This document shows, piece by piece, positions 17,431-26,584 of a DNA stretch of 55,820 nt (position 1 is the first letter of the stretch; the number at the start of each line of letters is the position of its first letter). Under the pieces are notes generated by a model. The model was not told the origin of the DNA. It did no database searches and saw only the letters and a program-made list of their open reading frames with translations. Made by a program: the position numbers and the translations under genes. The stretch is from Porphyromonadaceae bacterium UBA7207. GTDB taxonomy: Bacteria > Bacteroidota > Bacteroidia > Bacteroidales > Muribaculaceae. The stretch spans positions 1 to 55,820 of the forward strand of contig DKUJ01000026.1 of the NCBI GenBank assembly GCA_002490635.1. Reading direction: 5' to 3'.

Positions 17431-18308
17431 ATGCAGGCAAGCAACCCACAATAGAAATCGACAGCGAAAGCGGATTTTGCTTCGGGGTAGTCACCGCAAT
17501 ACGCAAAGCCGAGCAGGAGCTTAAGGCGGGATGCCCGCTGTACTGTCTTGGCGATATCGTGCACAATTCCGATGAGGTGGAACGGCTGCGCTCCCGCGGG
17601 CTAACCACTATTTCCCATTCCGAACTCGAGACACTCAAGGGCGCCAAGGTGCTGCTTCGTGCGCACGGCGAGCCACCGAGTACTTACGCCACAGCCCGCG
17701 AACGGGGAATAGAACTTATCGATGCCACCTGCCCGGTTGTTCTCAAACTGCAGCAACGCATAAAGGCACGCTACGATTCCGACCCCGGAGCCCAGATTGT
17801 AATCTATGGAAAACGGGGACATGCCGAAGTGAACGGGCTTGTAGGCCAGACCGCCGGCACGGCAATCGTTGTGGAGGATGTCTCAGGGCTTGATGCAGTG
17901 GATTTTCAACGCGACATCTACCTGTATTCACAGACCACCAAAAGTCTCGAGGGGTTCAGAAACATCATTGACGAAATAGAACGCCGCCGCGCCTCCGGAG
18001 TGGTGTTCGAGTATTCCGATACAATTTGCCGCCAGGTTTCCAACAGGACGGAGCATCTGCGGCGCTTTGCGGCAGGCAAGGATGTGGTACTTTTCGTGGC
18101 TGGGACAAAAAGCAGCAACGGCAAGATCCTCTATGGACACTGCCGCGATGTCAATCCCCGCACACACCTTATCGCCAATGGCAGCCAGGTGCAGCCGCAA
18201 TGGTTTGCCGGGGCCGAAACGATTGGTATATGCGGAGCTACTTCCACTCCACGTTGGCTTATGGAGCAGGTGCGCGACGTCATTATAAACCTTCCAGAAT
18301 TGGCATGA
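17427..18308 (+). CDS. ispH: 4-hydroxy-3-methylbut-2-enyl diphosphate reductase
   Basis: Predicted 293-residue iron-sulfur enzyme, the last step of the MEP isoprenoid pathway, making IPP and DMAPP. The three cluster cysteines are visible: GFCFGV near the N-terminus, DATCPVV at about residue 95, and GATSTP preceded by the third Cys (ICGATS) near the end. Other family motifs are LGDIVHN and RAHGEPP (a variant of the usual RAHGV). The start overlaps the cmk stop by four bases (ATGA) and its own stop overlaps the exonuclease start in the same way. Confidence 0.95.
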   Translation: MNAGKQPTIEIDSESGFCFGVVTAIRKAEQELKAGCPLYCLGDIVHNSDEVERLRSRGLTTISHSELETLKGAKVLLRAHGEPPSTYATARERGIELIDATCPVVLKLQQRIKARYDSDPGAQIVIYGKRGHAEVNGLVGQTAGTAIVVEDVSGLDAVDFQRDIYLYSQTTKSLEGFRNIIDEIERRRASGVVFEYSDTICRQVSNRTEHLRRFAAGKDVVLFVAGTKSSNGKILYGHCRDVNPRTHLIANGSQVQPQWFAGAETIGICGATSTPRWLMEQVRDVIINLPELA

Positions 18309-18805
18309 TGGACAGTTTCATAGCCATTGATGTGGAAACCGCCAACGGCAATCGCAGCAGTATCTGTGCGATAGGTGCTGTGAAAGTGCGTGGTGGCATG
18401 GTCTCCGACAGTCGCTATGCTCTTGTACGTCCGGAACCGGACTGGTACGCCCGGGCCTGCACCCGTGTGCATGGCCTTTGCGACAACGACACATGGAACG
18501 CTCCATCATTCGGAACCGTATGGAAACAATGGCAGCCATGGCTGGAGGGTTTGCCTCTGGTTGCACACAACGCCCCATTTGATGCAGGGTGTATTCGCGA
18601 GGCATGCCGTGTCTATGGTATCGAGCCTCCTGAAGAACCGTTTCTGTGCACGCTTCAGGCTGCGCGCCGCAATGTACCCAAGGGGATGTGCGCCTCCAGA
18701 AGTCTCGACAGCCTGTGTGAATTCTTCGGCATCCCGCTTGAGAACCATCACAATGCCATGGACGATGCCATGGCATGTGCGAAACTTGCTATCATACTAT
18801 TGTGA
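18305..18805 (+). CDS. DnaQ-like 3'-5' exonuclease
   Basis: Predicted 166-residue DEDD exonuclease like the epsilon subunit of DNA polymerase III. FIAIDVETANGNRSSICAIG gives ExoI (D and E), LVAHNAPFDAGCI gives ExoII, and HHNAMDDAMA gives ExoIII with the final H and D. The ORF is just the nuclease core, with no BRCT or UvrC-like extension. The frame continues upstream inside ispH, but the ATGA overlap at 18305 sets the start. Its role may be in repair or RNA/DNA trimming; this window does not show whether it is the replicative proofreader. Confidence 0.87.
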   Translation: MMDSFIAIDVETANGNRSSICAIGAVKVRGGMVSDSRYALVRPEPDWYARACTRVHGLCDNDTWNAPSFGTVWKQWQPWLEGLPLVAHNAPFDAGCIREACRVYGIEPPEEPFLCTLQAARRNVPKGMCASRSLDSLCEFFGIPLENHHNAMDDAMACAKLAIILL

Positions 18806-19083
18806 GAAGGCTCATATATCCGGCAATAGTGGTTTTCGTGGCGTCGTGTACAGCCCGTAATGCCGACGGATGTTCCGAAAGCGACATCACCATGGCAAGG
18901 GAGGCCGGACGCCGCGATGCTATGACTGCCGTTGAAGCCTCCCCGGGAAGCTATGCCCGCGACAGTTCGATTATTGAAATACGTATTCGCCACGACAGAC
19001 TCCGCAGACAGGGCTACCCCTCGGCAGCCGAGGCATACAGTCAGAGCGCCGAAAGCGTACTGGTGAATCATCGCATTATATAA
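18802..19083 (+). CDS. Small predicted lipoprotein, GTG start
   Basis: Predicted 93-residue protein of unknown function. With a GTG start at 18802, overlapping the exonuclease stop as GTGA, the N-terminus becomes MRRLIYPAIVVFVASC, a short lipoprotein signal peptide with the lipobox VASC and a Cys at residue 16. The longer frame from 18775 has no such signal. The mature part is polar with several acidic and basic residues and no recognised domain. It sits between an exonuclease and priA, 10 bases before priA, so co-transcription is likely. Function unknown. Confidence 0.6.
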   Translation: MRRLIYPAIVVFVASCTARNADGCSESDITMAREAGRRDAMTAVEASPGSYARDSSIIEIRIRHDRLRRQGYPSAAEAYSQSAESVLVNHRII

Positions 19084-19093
19084 GTCCTGGAAT

Positions 19094-21562
19094 ATGGCAT
19101 CGACACTCTATGCTCAGGTTATTGTTCCCCTGCCGATGGAGAACACCTTTACCTATAGGGTTCCAGCAACGCTGGCAGACAGCATAAGCCAGGGTTCGAG
19201 GGTTATAATCCAGTTCGGAGCCAAAAGGTTCTATACAGGAATTGTCACCGGAATATCCCCGGTTCCTCCGCCTCCTGATGTCATGGTCAAGGATATTGTG
19301 CTGTCGCTCGACACAACTCCAGTTGTACGCCCATGGCAGATAAGGTTCTGGGAGTGGATGTCTTCCTATTATCTATGCACGATAGGTGAGGTTTATAGGG
19401 CCGCCGTTCCTGCAGGGCTTAAAATAGAGAGCGAGACACAGCTCAGTGTCGAGCCCGACATGCAGCCTGCAATGCTTGAGGGACTGTCCGACGAGGATTT
19501 CCAGATTCTCGAAAACGTCCGGCGTAAGAAGCGTGCTACTGTGCGGGAGCTTGCCGGAGGAGACAAGGACGTGCAGGCACGTCTGGAGCGCTTGATTGAT
19601 TGTGGGGCGCTTATTGTAAGCGAGAAGCTTGTGGAACGGTATAAGGTAGCAAACAAGCCTTATGTGCGACTTGCTATTGCCAAAGGCGACAGCCAGGCTG
19701 TTTCTGCAGCTTTCGCAGCAGTAGCGCGGAGCGCGCGCCAGGAGCAGACACTCGTGGCGCTGATGGCTCTGTCCGATTACAACAGGCGCGATGCTCCGGA
19801 AGTCGAAGTACCGCTCGAAGTGCTCTTGTCTCGTGCCGCCACCGACCGCGCTACAGTGAAAGCGCTCGAAAAAAAAGGCCTATGCAAAATATACAACAAG
19901 GCGATATCGCGTTTCAGCTATTCGGGTCCGGGTGGCGGTTCACTTCCGGTTCTTTCGCAGGCACAGCAAAATGCTCTGGGCGAAATACATACATCCTTCC
20001 GTACGCATGATGTAGTGCTGTTGCATGGAGTGACCTCGTCGGGAAAAACCGAAGTGTACATCCATCTTATCGATTATGTGCTGCACCAGGGGCGACAGGT
20101 ACTCATGCTTGTTCCGGAAATAGCGCTTACAACCCAGCTGACCACGCGCCTGCAGCGCGTATTCGGTGCGAAAGTACTCATATACCATTCCAAATTCACC
20201 GACTCTGAACGGGTGGAGCTATGGAGAACCATCCTTTCCACAAAAGAGCCACTTGTAGTTTTAGGTGCCCGCTCGGCGGTTTTTCTTCCATTTTCGAGTC
20301 TTGGGCTGGTGATTGTCGACGAAGAGCACGAACCCAGCTACAAACAATACGACCCCGCACCGCGCTACAACGGCCGCGATGCCGCAACGGTACTGGCTGC
20401 CATGCATGGTGCCAAAACCCTTTTCGGAAGCGCGACACCGGCTGTGGAAACATACTACAAGGCACAATCCGGAAAATTCGGGCTTGTCACTCTTTCGGAA
20501 CGTTATGCCGGAGCTCAGCTGCCGCCTATGGAGATAGTGGATATGCGCCCGCTTTCTCGTGGCCTTAAAGAGCCGCCTGCCTTTTCCACTCGTCTCCTTG
20601 AAGCGACAGAAAAGGCCATTTCCGCAGGCCGGCAGGCTATTTTCTTTCTGAATCGACGCGGCTATGCCCCGGTGGCACGCTGTTCGGTGTGCGGTTTCAC
20701 CTCAAAGTGCGACCATTGCGATGTGTCACTTACATATCACAAACGGAAACATCTGCTCCAATGCCACTACTGCGGATGCGAGTATCCCGTTCCACAGCTG
20801 TGCCCGCAATGTGGCGAGCCTGCGATGGAGATATCGGGCTACGGAACCGAACGCCTTGAAGATGAAATTTCTGTAGCATTCAAGGAACGACGCATTCTCA
20901 GAATGGATCTCGACACCACGCGTAATAAAGAAGGCTACAGCCGCATCATCGACGAATTCTCGGCCGGAAATGCCGATATTCTCGTAGGCACGCAGATGGT
21001 CGCCAAAGGTCTTGACTTCGGTGGTGTGGAAGTGGTAGGGGTGCTTAATGCCGATGCGCTTCTCAACATTCCTGATTTCCGGTCTGCCGAGCGTGCCTTC
21101 AACATGATAGAGCAGGTATCAGGCCGCGCCGGCCGACGCGCCGGCGGACTGGTTGTGATACAGACATTCAATCCCCGTCAGCCCGTGTTGGCCTTTGCCG
21201 CAGCCCACGACTATACGGGATTCTACAATTATGAACTCGAGCAGCGGCGTCAGTTCGGATACCCTCCTTTCTGCAGGGTAGTCAACATATTTCTTAAACA
21301 CCGCGATGCCAAGGTGGTGGCCGAATGCGCTACAGCATATGCCGCACGTCTGCGGGCAGTATTGGGCGACAGAGTCCACGGGCCGCAGGAACCACCGGTG
21401 GCAAGGGTTCAGGCAATGTACATCCGCCGCATCATGCTCAAAGTTGAAAATAAAGTATCAATGGCCAGGGTAAAGGAAATTTTGCGGCAGGAATATATAT
21501 CGCAGCAGGCATCTCCGCTTATGAGAGGGCTCTCCCTGCATTACGATGTCGACCCGGTGTAG
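19094..21562 (+). CDS. priA: Primosomal protein N' (PriA helicase)
   Basis: Predicted 822-residue 3'-5' DNA helicase that restarts stalled replication forks. It shows the N-terminal 3'-DNA-binding region (YAQVIVPLPMENTFTYRVP), the helicase P-loop GVTSSGKTEVYIHL, the DEAH-type box VIVDEEHEPSYKQ, and a zinc-binding insert with eight cysteines (CSVCGFTSKCDHC, then CHYCGCEYPVPQLCPQC). The later helicase motif is EQVSGRAGRR. Length is normal for Bacteroidota PriA. It ends the plus-strand cluster that began at 14817, with the convergent TlpA-like gene five bases downstream. Confidence 0.95.
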   Translation: MASTLYAQVIVPLPMENTFTYRVPATLADSISQGSRVIIQFGAKRFYTGIVTGISPVPPPPDVMVKDIVLSLDTTPVVRPWQIRFWEWMSSYYLCTIGEVYRAAVPAGLKIESETQLSVEPDMQPAMLEGLSDEDFQILENVRRKKRATVRELAGGDKDVQARLERLIDCGALIVSEKLVERYKVANKPYVRLAIAKGDSQAVSAAFAAVARSARQEQTLVALMALSDYNRRDAPEVEVPLEVLLSRAATDRATVKALEKKGLCKIYNKAISRFSYSGPGGGSLPVLSQAQQNALGEIHTSFRTHDVVLLHGVTSSGKTEVYIHLIDYVLHQGRQVLMLVPEIALTTQLTTRLQRVFGAKVLIYHSKFTDSERVELWRTILSTKEPLVVLGARSAVFLPFSSLGLVIVDEEHEPSYKQYDPAPRYNGRDAATVLAAMHGAKTLFGSATPAVETYYKAQSGKFGLVTLSERYAGAQLPPMEIVDMRPLSRGLKEPPAFSTRLLEATEKAISAGRQAIFFLNRRGYAPVARCSVCGFTSKCDHCDVSLTYHKRKHLLQCHYCGCEYPVPQLCPQCGEPAMEISGYGTERLEDEISVAFKERRILRMDLDTTRNKEGYSRIIDEFSAGNADILVGTQMVAKGLDFGGVEVVGVLNADALLNIPDFRSAERAFNMIEQVSGRAGRRAGGLVVIQTFNPRQPVLAFAAAHDYTGFYNYELEQRRQFGYPPFCRVVNIFLKHRDAKVVAECATAYAARLRAVLGDRVHGPQEPPVARVQAMYIRRIMLKVENKVSMARVKEILRQEYISQQASPLMRGLSLHYDVDPV

Positions 21563-21567
21563 GGCAG

Positions 21568-22068
21568 CTACCCTTTCCGTCGTATTATGAAATCGGTAAG
21601 CTGTGCCTCTGTGGGATTGTGAGCCACGATAATCCCTTGTGGATCTATCAGCAGTGTCCCGTAACCATTTTTCAGACCATAGTTATCGGCCAGGGCACGC
21701 GCGGTGTCGCCGCCGACATAGAACTGGTTTGATTCAAGCAGGCTGTCGCGTCGCACAATTTCGCTGAACAACGTTCGGTTACTGTCGAAATTCACCGACA
21801 CCAGACTGACCGGAGCATCCGGGTTGCGGCGTATCCATGCGGTATATTCATTTGTGCTCTTTCGTGAGAGCCCATCTGTACTCGACCAGAAATTCAATAT
21901 CACATACCTGCCGGCCAAATCTTCAAGTGATACCCGGTTGCCGGGACGCTCCAGTACCAGCGCCGGAGCACGATGTCCGATTTGAGTCTTGTGCCGTGAA
22001 TCACTGTAGCCTACCGCACAAAGTAAAATGCCTGCTAAAATGGTCAGAATTATAAAAGTTTTTTTCAT
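21568..22068 (-). CDS. TlpA/thioredoxin-like protein lacking the CxxC motif
   Basis: Predicted 166-residue thioredoxin-fold protein exported by an N-terminal signal (MKKTFIILTILAGILLCAVG); the Cys at about 17 could be a lipobox residue. The start at 22068 is preferred over 22128 because it directly gives a signal peptide. The fold is seen from APALVLERPG, LEDLAGRYVILNFWS and FYVGGDTARALADNYG to TLLIDPQGIIV. Where TlpA proteins have WCxxC, this one reads WSSTDGLSRK with no cysteine, so it cannot act as a classic disulfide reductase. It may bind or chaperone a partner. Its minus-strand promoter could be TACATTTG (22166-22173). Confidence 0.75.
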   Translation of the reverse strand: MKKTFIILTILAGILLCAVGYSDSRHKTQIGHRAPALVLERPGNRVSLEDLAGRYVILNFWSSTDGLSRKSTNEYTAWIRRNPDAPVSLVSVNFDSNRTLFSEIVRRDSLLESNQFYVGGDTARALADNYGLKNGYGTLLIDPQGIIVAHNPTEAQLTDFIIRRKG

Positions 22069-22165
22069 GTCAAAAGTTCCTTTAATCATTAAAACGCTGA
22101 ACTGAGGGTGTTTGTTGCGATTGGGCATGTCGAGGTTCCAAAGCTCCTTCCATGTTGGTCACAGG

Positions 22166-22173
22166 CAAATGTA
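22166..22173 (-). promoter_or_regulatory. Promoter -7 element for the TlpA-like gene
   Basis: The minus strand reads TACATTTG, matching TAnnTTTG, about 100 bases upstream of the chosen start. No clear -33 element. It is divergent from the mutA promoter. Confidence 0.4.
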
Positions 22174-22212
22174 TATATCATATGGCATGCGGAAATACTG
22201 TCGGCGAATTAT

Positions 22213-22243
22213 TTTGCCAGTTATGCAATTCTTGTTATTTTTG
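22213..22243 (+). promoter_or_regulatory. mutAB promoter
   Basis: A -33 TTTG (22213-22216) and a -7 TATTTTTG (22236-22243) are separated by 19 bases, an excellent match to the Bacteroidota housekeeping consensus. It lies about 85 bases upstream of mutA. Confidence 0.75.
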
Positions 22244-22328
22244 CGGTGTAGTAGTTTCGGGCATGCCATGTCCGGAGCTGCTGGCCCTTGAATTAATACC
22301 GCAAACACAGACACACATATTATAAACT

Positions 22329-24176
22329 ATGGCAGAAAATAAAGAAAGACTGTTCGACCAGTTCCCTCAGACGAGCTACCAGGAGTGGCGCGCCAAGGTG
22401 GAAGCCGACCTTAAAGGTGCCGACTTCAATAAGAAACTGGTGTGGCGTACTAACGAAGGCTTCGATGTGCAGCCCGTATACCGCGCCGAAGACATAGCTT
22501 CGCTGGAAACCACAAAAAGCCTCCCCGGCCAGTTCCCCTACGTTCGTGGCACCCGCGACAATAACGACTGGCTCACCCGCCAGAACATAATCGCCGACAG
22601 TGCCGCAGCCGCCAACGAGATTGCCCGAGATGTGCTGACCAAAGGTGTTACATCTCTTGGCTTCAAGGTTGCCGACGCCGCCGACGTGGCAGTTCTCCTG
22701 AAGGATATCGACATCACTAAAGTAGAAATCAACCTCCAGTGCTGCCCGCGCAATTCCGTTGCCGTCGCCAAAGCACTGGTACAGTATATTGTTGCAGCCG
22801 GCGCCGCCGACAGCTTCCGTGGCTCTGTAGAGTACAATCCTCTGCGCCGTCAGTTCCGCCACGGTGTGGAAGGCATCGACAATGCTGCCATCGTAGCAGA
22901 AGCTTCCGAACTTCTTAACGTTGTAAAGCCCGTGGCCGGACTGCGTTGTCTCAGTGTCGACAGTGCTATGCTCGGCAACAGCGGTGCATATATATACCAG
23001 GAAATGGGATATGCACTGGCATGGGGTGCCGCATGGATGACAGCTCTCACCGACGCCGGCTTCTGTGCATGTGAAGTGGCAACACGCATAAAGTTCGACA
23101 TGTGCGTGAGCAGCAATTTCTTCATGGAAATTGCCAAGTTCCGTGCCGCACGTATGCTCTGGGCCCGGATTGTGGAACAGTACAAGCCCAAATGCGCTGA
23201 TGCTGCCAAGATGAACGTCTGCGCATCGACCTCGCGTTTCAACCAGACCATCTACGATGCCCATGTGAACCTTCTGCGCAGCCAGACCGAAACATTCTCG
23301 GCTGCTGTGGCCGGAGTCGACTCCATTGTCACCACTCCTTTCGATCTTCCCTATAAAACTCCCGACACGTTCTCCGAACGCATTGCCCGCAACCAGCAGT
23401 TCCTCCTCAAGGAAGAAAGCCACATGGACAAGGTTGTGGATCCCGCCGGTGGTTCATACTATGTGGAAACCCTTACCGTGAGCATCGCCAATGAGGCTTG
23501 GAAACTCTTCCTCGCCGTAGAGGCCGACGGTGGATTCTTCGCACAGGCCGGTGATGGCAAAGTGCAGCAGGCTGTGAACGAAAGCTGCAAGAAACGCCAT
23601 AACGACGTGGCGCGCCGCAAAGAAATTCTTCTGGGAACAAACCAGTATCCTAACATCAACGAGACCGCTGCCGGCAAAATCGAAAAGGCCGACGGTTGCA
23701 CATGCGGCTGCGCCACAGAGAAAGGTGCCAACGCACTGTGTGGAAAACGTGCCGCGACAGATTTCGAGGAACTGCGTCTTGCAACCGAGGCTGCCGCACG
23801 CCGTCCCAAGGTCTTCATGCTCACTATCGGCAACCTGGCAATGCGCCTTGCGCGTGCCCAGTTCTCGGCGAACTTCTTCGGCTGCGCAGGATACGAAATC
23901 ATCGATAATCTCGGTTTTGATACCGTGGAAGCAGGCGTGGATGCAGCCATCGAAGCGAAAGCAGACATCGTGGTTCTCTGCTCCAGCGACGATGAATATG
24001 CAACTCTCGCTCCGGAAGCATATAAATACCTCAACGGTAGAGCACAGTTTGTGGTTGCCGGCGCCCCTGCCTGCACCGACGAACTCAAGGCCGTAGGAAT
24101 CAACGATTTCGTGCACGTCCGCTGCAACGTTCTGGACACTCTGCGCGACTTCAACAACCGTATTCTCAACAAATAA
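22329..24176 (+). CDS. mutA: Methylmalonyl-CoA mutase small subunit
   Basis: Predicted 615-residue non-catalytic subunit of the heterodimeric B12-dependent methylmalonyl-CoA mutase, which interconverts succinyl-CoA and methylmalonyl-CoA on the route to propionate. The N-terminal part (FPQTSYQEWRAKVEADLKGA) and the TIM-barrel segment (MDKVVDPAGGSYYVETLT) match the family. The C-terminal B12-binding-like domain (KVFMLTIGNLAMRLARAQFS) lacks the DxHxxG cobalamin motif, as expected for this subunit. The linker before it has a cysteine cluster (GCTCGCATEKGANALCGK) that is unusual. mutB follows 28 bases later. Confidence 0.93.
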   Translation: MAENKERLFDQFPQTSYQEWRAKVEADLKGADFNKKLVWRTNEGFDVQPVYRAEDIASLETTKSLPGQFPYVRGTRDNNDWLTRQNIIADSAAAANEIARDVLTKGVTSLGFKVADAADVAVLLKDIDITKVEINLQCCPRNSVAVAKALVQYIVAAGAADSFRGSVEYNPLRRQFRHGVEGIDNAAIVAEASELLNVVKPVAGLRCLSVDSAMLGNSGAYIYQEMGYALAWGAAWMTALTDAGFCACEVATRIKFDMCVSSNFFMEIAKFRAARMLWARIVEQYKPKCADAAKMNVCASTSRFNQTIYDAHVNLLRSQTETFSAAVAGVDSIVTTPFDLPYKTPDTFSERIARNQQFLLKEESHMDKVVDPAGGSYYVETLTVSIANEAWKLFLAVEADGGFFAQAGDGKVQQAVNESCKKRHNDVARRKEILLGTNQYPNINETAAGKIEKADGCTCGCATEKGANALCGKRAATDFEELRLATEAAARRPKVFMLTIGNLAMRLARAQFSANFFGCAGYEIIDNLGFDTVEAGVDAAIEAKADIVVLCSSDDEYATLAPEAYKYLNGRAQFVVAGAPACTDELKAVGINDFVHVRCNVLDTLRDFNNRILNK

Positions 24177-24204
24177 GCCGCCGGAAACGGCATAATTCGC
24201 AACT

Positions 24205-26343
24205 ATGAAACCCGATTTCAGCAATATAGATATCACTTCCGGGAACTGCGGAGCCGCTCCGGCTGCCGCAGGTGATGCCGCCGACTGGATCACCCCCGAA
24301 CTGATTCCGGTGAAGAGCGTCTACACCGCCGCCGACCTCGAAGGACTCGAACACCTCAACTACATGAGCGGTATTCCTCCCTTCCTGCGTGGTCCGTACA
24401 GTGCCATGTACCCCCTTCGCCCCTGGACCATCCGCCAGTATGCAGGCTTCTCCACAGCTTCGGAGTCCAACGCCTTCTACCGTCGCAATCTCGCCTCCGG
24501 CCAGAAAGGTCTCTCTGTAGCCTTCGACCTCGCCACACACCGAGGATACGATGCCGACCACGAACGCGTTGTCGGCGACGTGGGTAAAGCCGGTGTGAGC
24601 ATCTGTTCTCTCGACGACATGAAAGTGCTCTTCGACGGAATTCCCCTGAACAAGATGTCGGTATCCATGACCATGAACGGCGCCGTACTTCCCGTACTTG
24701 CCTTCTACATCAATGCAGGTCTTGAACAGGGTGCGAAGCTCGAGGAAATGGCCGGTACCATCCAGAACGACATTCTCAAGGAATTCATGGTGCGCAACAC
24801 CTACATCTACCCGCCTGAATTCTCAATGCGTATCATCGCCGACATCTTCGAATACACTTCGCAGAACATGCCCAAGTTCAACTCGATTTCCATCTCCGGT
24901 TATCACATGCAGGAAGCCGGCGCCACATGCGACATCGAGCTGGCATATACACTGGCCGACGGTCTGGAATATCTGCGCGCAGGTGTTAACGCAGGCATGG
25001 ATATCGACACATTCGCTCCCCGACTGTCGTTCTTCTGGGCTATCGGCATGAACTACTTCATGGAAGTGGCAAAAATGCGTGCCGCACGCATGCTCTGGGC
25101 AAAGATTGTGAAGAGCTTCGGCGCCAAAAATCCCAAGAGCCTTGCTCTGCGCACACACTCGCAGACTTCCGGCTGGTCGCTCACCGAGCAGGATCCGTTC
25201 AACAATGTTGGCCGTACCTGCATCGAGGCCATGGGCGCAGCCCTGGGCCACACCCAGAGCCTCCATACCAACGCTCTCGACGAGGCCATCGCACTTCCCA
25301 CCGACTTCTCTGCCCGAATCGCCCGTAACACGCAGATATACATTCAGGAAGAAACCCAGGTTACACGTGCTATCGACCCCTGGGGAGGTTCCTACTATGT
25401 GGAGGCCCTCACCAACGAGATCGCACACCGCGCATGGGAGCACATCCAGGAAATCGAAAAGCTCGGCGGCATGGCCAAAGCCATCGAAACCGGTCTGCCC
25501 AAACTGCGAATCGAAGAAGCTTCGGCACGCACTCAGGCACGTATCGACTCTGGTCGTCAGACAATCGTTGGTATCAATAAATACCGTCTTGACCACGAAG
25601 ATCCCATCGATATCCTCGAAATCGACAACACTGAAGTTCGCCGCGAACAGATTGAACGCCTCAACGAAGTGAAATCACACCGCGACGAAGCTCAGGTCAA
25701 GGCCGATCTCGCCGCTATCACCGAATGTGTACGCACAGGCGAAGGCAACCTCCTCGACCTTGCTGTGAAAGCCGCCGGACACCGCGCCACTCTGGGCGAG
25801 ATTTCCGATGCATGCGAAGAGGTTGTGGGACGCTATAAAGCAGTAATCAGAACCATATCAGGAGTGTACTCGTCAGAAACAGCCAAAGACCCCGAATTCA
25901 AGCGCGCACAGGAAATGTGCGAGGAATTCGCCCGTCGCGAAGGTCGTCAGCCTCGCATCATGATTGCAAAAATGGGCCAGGATGGTCACGACCGTGGTGC
26001 CAAGGTGGTAGCCACCGGATATGCCGACTGCGGCTTTGACGTCGACATGGGTCCTCTGTTCCAGACTCCCGCCGAGGCTGCCCGCCAGGCAGTGGAGAAC
26101 GACGTCCACATTCTGGGAGTATCCTCACTGGCAGCCGGACACAAGACACTGGTTCCCCAGGTAATAGAAGAACTCCGCAAGCTGGGCCGCGACGACATCA
26201 TGGTAACCGCCGGCGGTGTGATTCCCGCGCAGGACTACGACTACCTCTATAAGGCAGGCGTGGCCGCAATCTTCGGTCCCGGCACCAGAATTCCCGTGTC
26301 GGCCATAAAGATGCTTGAACTTCTCAACGAAGCCGAAGCTTAA
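24205..26343 (+). CDS. mutB: Methylmalonyl-CoA mutase large (catalytic) subunit
   Basis: Predicted 712-residue catalytic subunit. The TIM barrel binds the CoA ester (MYPLRPWTIRQYAGFSTASE near residue 70, TMNGAVLPVLAFYI, LRTHSQTSGWSLTEQDPFNN). The C-terminal cobalamin domain has the intact motif D593-G-H595-D-R-G598 (GQDGHDRGAKVVATGYADCG), where H595 is the lower axial cobalt ligand. Full length. Downstream 76 bases away is a strong terminator. In Bacteroidales this enzyme links the succinate pathway to propionate. The methylmalonyl-CoA epimerase and decarboxylase genes are not in the window. Confidence 0.97.
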   Translation: MKPDFSNIDITSGNCGAAPAAAGDAADWITPELIPVKSVYTAADLEGLEHLNYMSGIPPFLRGPYSAMYPLRPWTIRQYAGFSTASESNAFYRRNLASGQKGLSVAFDLATHRGYDADHERVVGDVGKAGVSICSLDDMKVLFDGIPLNKMSVSMTMNGAVLPVLAFYINAGLEQGAKLEEMAGTIQNDILKEFMVRNTYIYPPEFSMRIIADIFEYTSQNMPKFNSISISGYHMQEAGATCDIELAYTLADGLEYLRAGVNAGMDIDTFAPRLSFFWAIGMNYFMEVAKMRAARMLWAKIVKSFGAKNPKSLALRTHSQTSGWSLTEQDPFNNVGRTCIEAMGAALGHTQSLHTNALDEAIALPTDFSARIARNTQIYIQEETQVTRAIDPWGGSYYVEALTNEIAHRAWEHIQEIEKLGGMAKAIETGLPKLRIEEASARTQARIDSGRQTIVGINKYRLDHEDPIDILEIDNTEVRREQIERLNEVKSHRDEAQVKADLAAITECVRTGEGNLLDLAVKAAGHRATLGEISDACEEVVGRYKAVIRTISGVYSSETAKDPEFKRAQEMCEEFARREGRQPRIMIAKMGQDGHDRGAKVVATGYADCGFDVDMGPLFQTPAEAARQAVENDVHILGVSSLAAGHKTLVPQVIEELRKLGRDDIMVTAGGVIPAQDYDYLYKAGVAAIFGPGTRIPVSAIKMLELLNEAEA

Positions 26344-26418
26344 GGAATCTATCAGTTTCTAATTCATCCCTCCGATTCTCCTGCCGACCTCCATGGCGGA
26401 GAATCAATATACCCCCAG

Positions 26419-26455
26419 GACGGTGTGTGTCGCGACGACATGCACCGTCTTTCTT
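26419..26455 (+). terminator. mutAB terminator
   Basis: Hairpin with an outer 7-bp stem (GACGGTG with CACCGTC), an inner 5-bp stem (TGTCG with CGACA), and a run TTTCTT behind it. A second 8-bp inverted repeat (GATTCTCC with GGAGAATC, 26374-26405) lies just upstream without a T tract. Confidence 0.75.
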
Positions 26456-26530
26456 CGTTGTGCCGTTTCCCAGTATTTTGTGTATATTCTGACTTCGTCT
26501 TCAATACTATAGCCTGGCAAAGTCCAAATT

Positions 26531-26563
26531 TTTGGCTTTGCTCTCGACTTATTCGTATCTTTG
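26531..26563 (+). promoter_or_regulatory. nadC promoter
   Basis: TTTG (26531-26534) and TATCTTTG (26556-26563) with a 21-base spacer. Transcription would begin around 26570, which rules out the upstream in-frame TTG at 26561 as the start codon and supports ATG 26585. Confidence 0.7.
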
Positions 26564-26584
26564 CAGGAAAATACAACATTGCCA

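Noticed and set aside
22320..23423. Open frame of 367 codons antisense to mutA
   Set aside because: mutA is unambiguous by family motifs; the antisense frame is a shadow of its codon bias, with no recognisable domain.
23454..24293. Open frames antisense to the C-terminal part of mutA (two overlapping ones)
   Set aside because: Shadows of the mutA coding frame.
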